Notes under the pieces: model-generated
The model's input: only the letters and a program-made list of their open reading frames with translations
What the model was told of the DNA's origin: nothing
Database searches by the model: none
In this document: piece by piece, positions 61,371-64,000 of the stretch
How positions within the stretch are numbered: the stretch's first letter is position 1
Layout: every line of letters starts with the position of its first letter
Made by a program: the position numbers and the translations under genes
Source of the DNA: Acheta domesticus
Lineage: Eukaryota; Arthropoda; Insecta; Orthoptera; Gryllidae
Assembly (NCBI GenBank): GCA_031308135.1
Contig: JAHLJT010000631.1
Span: 173,435,282-173,499,281 of the forward strand
Direction of reading: 5' to 3'
DNA: 64,000 nucleotides

Positions 61371-61959
61371 TGAGGACCCGGGGGCACGTAGTGCCTATCT
61401 AACATACGCACGATCTTTTCCACTCGCCGCTCGTAAACATGTACATTTCGAGTGGAAGTTCTTCTAATAATTAAGTGGGTACGTTTTGCAAAGCGAACTC
61501 AAGTCGACCGTGACATGTGCACAGCGTGCCAGTGATTACTTTATAGTAGTTTTTTATATTCTCGGCATAATGCCTTAACGTACTGGTCTGAGTTTAAAAC
61601 TTTTTATTTGGGGCATATACCTTAATTTAAACGAGCTTTTCGGGGGATTGTGTACTAATAAAGTCAAAAATATTTTTAAAATATTTTTTAAAATTATTTC
61701 ATCCGATATGCCTTTATTCCTAAAAAACAAAAACAGGATGTGATTTGTAACATCGTAATCCATGAACCGTTAAACATTTTTTGACGATTCCTTTTTAGGA
61801 TTGTTATTTGTAGTGCCTGAATCTAAATTTAAAGATTGATGAGGGATTTGTGAGTACTTAGAAGGATTTGAATTAGAACTTTTAAAAATCACTGGTAAGA
61901 ATGTAGCTTAACAGAGCAATTTATTTTTGTTAATATGCATTTTCTATAACAATTTCAGG

Positions 61960-63034
61960 TTTAAGCACAAGAATGTACTTCCTGATGTTTCAAGTTATGT
62001 TCCAAGTCGCCTCAAACAAGAGGAACTAGTGGTGCTAAAACAGCACGTACTTTCTCGCCCGTACTTTCAAGCAAAATTACGCGAAAAGTACTCAGATTTT
62101 CGGAAAATTGTACATGAGCTTATTTCAAAATCTATCTTTAAGGAACAAATTTCATTAAGGAAAAATATCTTCATAACTGTAATAAGACGCCTAACAAATT
62201 TTGTACATTCTCAACTTTCAAAAAATCAGTTTTTTCAACGGACATGAAGTCTGCACCAATCTCTTAAACGTCCTTCACACTATCCAACAACAAAATGTAA
62301 TAAAAAACGATGGAGACTTTTTGTTTGAAAATGTTTAAGGGGCTTCATGCAAAGTTGTGTCCAAAAAATTAAAATATCGGTTTCAAATTCAAGAGCCGCC
62401 ACATCAGCCAGTTCGATATGAGAATATCAATTTTGGTGAAAATCGGCTAAACAGAGGGACGAACAGAGGGACGAACAGAGGGACGAACAGAGGGACGAAC
62501 AGAGGGACGAACAGAGGGACGAACGGAGGGACGAACGGAGGGACGAACGGAGGGACGAACGGAGGGACGAACGGAGGGACGAACGGAGGGACGAACGGAG
62601 GGACGAACGGAGGGACGAACGGAGGGACGAACGGAGGGACGAACGGAGGGACGAACGGAGGGACGAACGGAGGGACGAACGGAGGGACGAACGGAGGGAC
62701 GAACGGAGGGACGAACGGAGGGACGAACGGAGGGACGAACGGAGGGACGAACGGAGGGACGAACGGAGGGACGAACGGAGGGACGAACGGAGGGACGAAC
62801 GGAGGGACGAACGGAGGGTGGAATGGAGGGACGTTTTGCCGTCATTTGATGTTTCGGTAGGACCCACAAAACGTGGATTCTGGCTAGACCAAGTGTTAGA
62901 GGATTGTTTCTAAATTTAGCAACTGGATTTATCTACTTTTTCTTAGGCTCTATAATGAGAGTTTTCTGTTGAAAATTTGTCGTTTTCTGCGAGGCGTTAC
63001 ATAACTTTCTCTCTACCGTGTAGCGCGAAAGTAA
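61960..63034 (+). repeat. dispersed repeat family R, copy with expanded minisatellite
   Basis: Carries all the family blocks in order. In place of the short variable part found in other copies it holds the 12-bp array given below, then continues with CCACAAAACGTGGATTCTGG, AATTTAGCAACTGGATTTAT and an end at TAGCGCGAAAGTAA. Confidence 0.75.
62449..62818. repeat. 12-bp minisatellite, about 31 units
   Basis: Unit GGACGAACRGAG. The first six units carry A at the variable base (CAG) and the following 25 carry G (CGG), otherwise essentially without divergence. It creates spurious frames on both strands, since 12 is a multiple of three. The homogeneity suggests recent expansion. Confidence 0.97.
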
Positions 63035-64000
63035 CAGTAACTTGAGGGAAAAGCGTGATTAAGATTCATTAGCTCTACAATGACCTAGGAAGATTCCTTG
63101 GTTTCCTTCTCTTTCATATTTCTTAGACCTTCCAAGTATCTCGTCCTGCTTTTACTTTCAGATGTCTCCTTTTTAGCTATTTGTTATTTCCTTGTATCAC
63201 ACAGTCAATCCTCGCAAACTATCTTTACTGGGATTGATGCACTCTTTTAAATATTTTGGACGTGACGTCTGCGCGGGCAATCGGAAAATTACAAATAAAT
63301 CAAAAGCTAACAAACTTAGAAACAAAAGTTTAAAGAATTTTAAAAAAGTACATATCAATGCATAAGAAATAATGAAAAACAAAAATTCCACTTTTTCATG
63401 GAAAAACGTCATTTTGAGGTTAGCTAGTACATGAATTGAGAATTATTTGGAAGGGACTGGGATTGAACCACGTTTCTGAGACGCACAATAGGTGGATAAG
63501 TTATAGAAAACTAACAATTGTTCAGAAAATACACACGTTGTCTAAAGTAGTCGCAACTTATGGCTTTTTTGAATGTAGCAATGCCGACTTCTTAGGGAAA
63601 ACGTATCGTAAACTATTTGCTCACATTTCATCAATGACCGCAACGGCCACAAACTCTGAATTTAAAGTTGTTTCGTATCATTGATAAGGTGTAGGTATTG
63701 TCTCATGGTAGTTGCGTTTATTAGACAGAATTTAAAGTTTATTAAAATGGTGAATTTAACTAGCAAGCATTGGGAGACAGGAAAATGGGAAAAGAAGGAA
63801 TTCGTGAATAACAGAGAAATGGAGTAAATCATTAAAACCAGTATCTGTTGACGCAAACACAGCTCTAATGTAAACATATCAAGGAGCAAATAATGCAAAC
63901 GGTTATCAGACACAGCTGACCTACGTCCTTCATTTACTGCACTGAGGGACAGAACCCACAATCATTTCCGCCTTGAAATAGCTGGGTGAGAAACTGGTAT
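63035..64000. other. AT-rich, no gene seen
   Basis: Small frames only. Confidence 0.4.

Noticed and set aside
58917..61467. Pro/Ala/Arg/Gly-rich frames in both GC islands
   Set aside because: Open on several frames at once, with repeat-driven sequence (GGGGC, GCC).
62449..62818. CRISPR-like array
   Set aside because: The units are contiguous 12-mers without spacers, inside a eukaryotic dispersed repeat.
62357..62869. Frames of 140-167 codons on both strands made of GGTN or RPSV/RSSL repeats
   Set aside because: They follow solely from a 12-bp tandem array, whose length is a multiple of three. All three affected frames are open and none has a non-repeat domain.

Overview
This window is animal nuclear DNA, most likely from an insect. 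It is AT-rich, has long non-coding stretches, carries spliced exons with GT-AG junctions, and is littered with SINEs, MITEs and decayed transposons. The order of insect cannot be fixed from the sequence alone. There is no operon structure, CRISPR array, rRNA or convincing functional tRNA gene. Nearly all long open frames fall in GC-rich islands or tandem repeats and are not genes.

The one gene I can support fully lies on the minus strand from about 51555 down to 40776. It is the insect cAMP-specific phosphodiesterase PDE4, dunce (dnc). Seven coding exons (51427-51555, 47764-47857, 46624-46931, 43800-44064, 41788-42065, 41206-41388, 40776-41114) join in frame with matching phases to a 531-residue protein. 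It has a unique 43-residue hydrophobic N-terminus, then UCR2, then a complete catalytic domain and an acidic C-terminal tail. UCR1 was not found, so the window shows a super-short form. Long-isoform exons probably lie upstream, beyond position 64000. The first exon sits in a CpG island (51480-52170) that looks like its own promoter. Further GC-rich islands at 52900-53240, 59040-59470 and 60940-61370 lie upstream and could be promoters of other isoforms or genes.

The left 40 kb holds no gene I can name. It contains two tRNA-derived SINE families (A: 2212-2427, 6252-7356, 7368-7689, 56431-56671; B: 1640-1835, 13740-13912), several fold-back or MITE elements (3228-3353, 4767-4942, 8463-8713, 8752-8881, 17776-17916, 21397-21465, 23685-23797), a probable Helitron end (12014-12330), an internally deleted piggyBac element bounded by TTAA (25709-26836), and a dead non-LTR reverse transcriptase (31640-30270, minus). 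An unclassified dispersed repeat occurs at about 16245-16926, 28765-30010, 44290-44866, 53590-53841 and 61960-63034. The last copy carries a 31-unit, 12-bp minisatellite.

The dnc introns have also taken insertions: a hAT-type non-autonomous element with 8-bp target duplications (45519-46464), a MITE (49849-50084) and a copy of the dispersed repeat (44290-44866). The most interesting biological point is the dnc first exon, which splices directly into UCR2 and supplies a likely membrane-targeting N-terminus, in the same arrangement as the super-short PDE4 forms of mammals.
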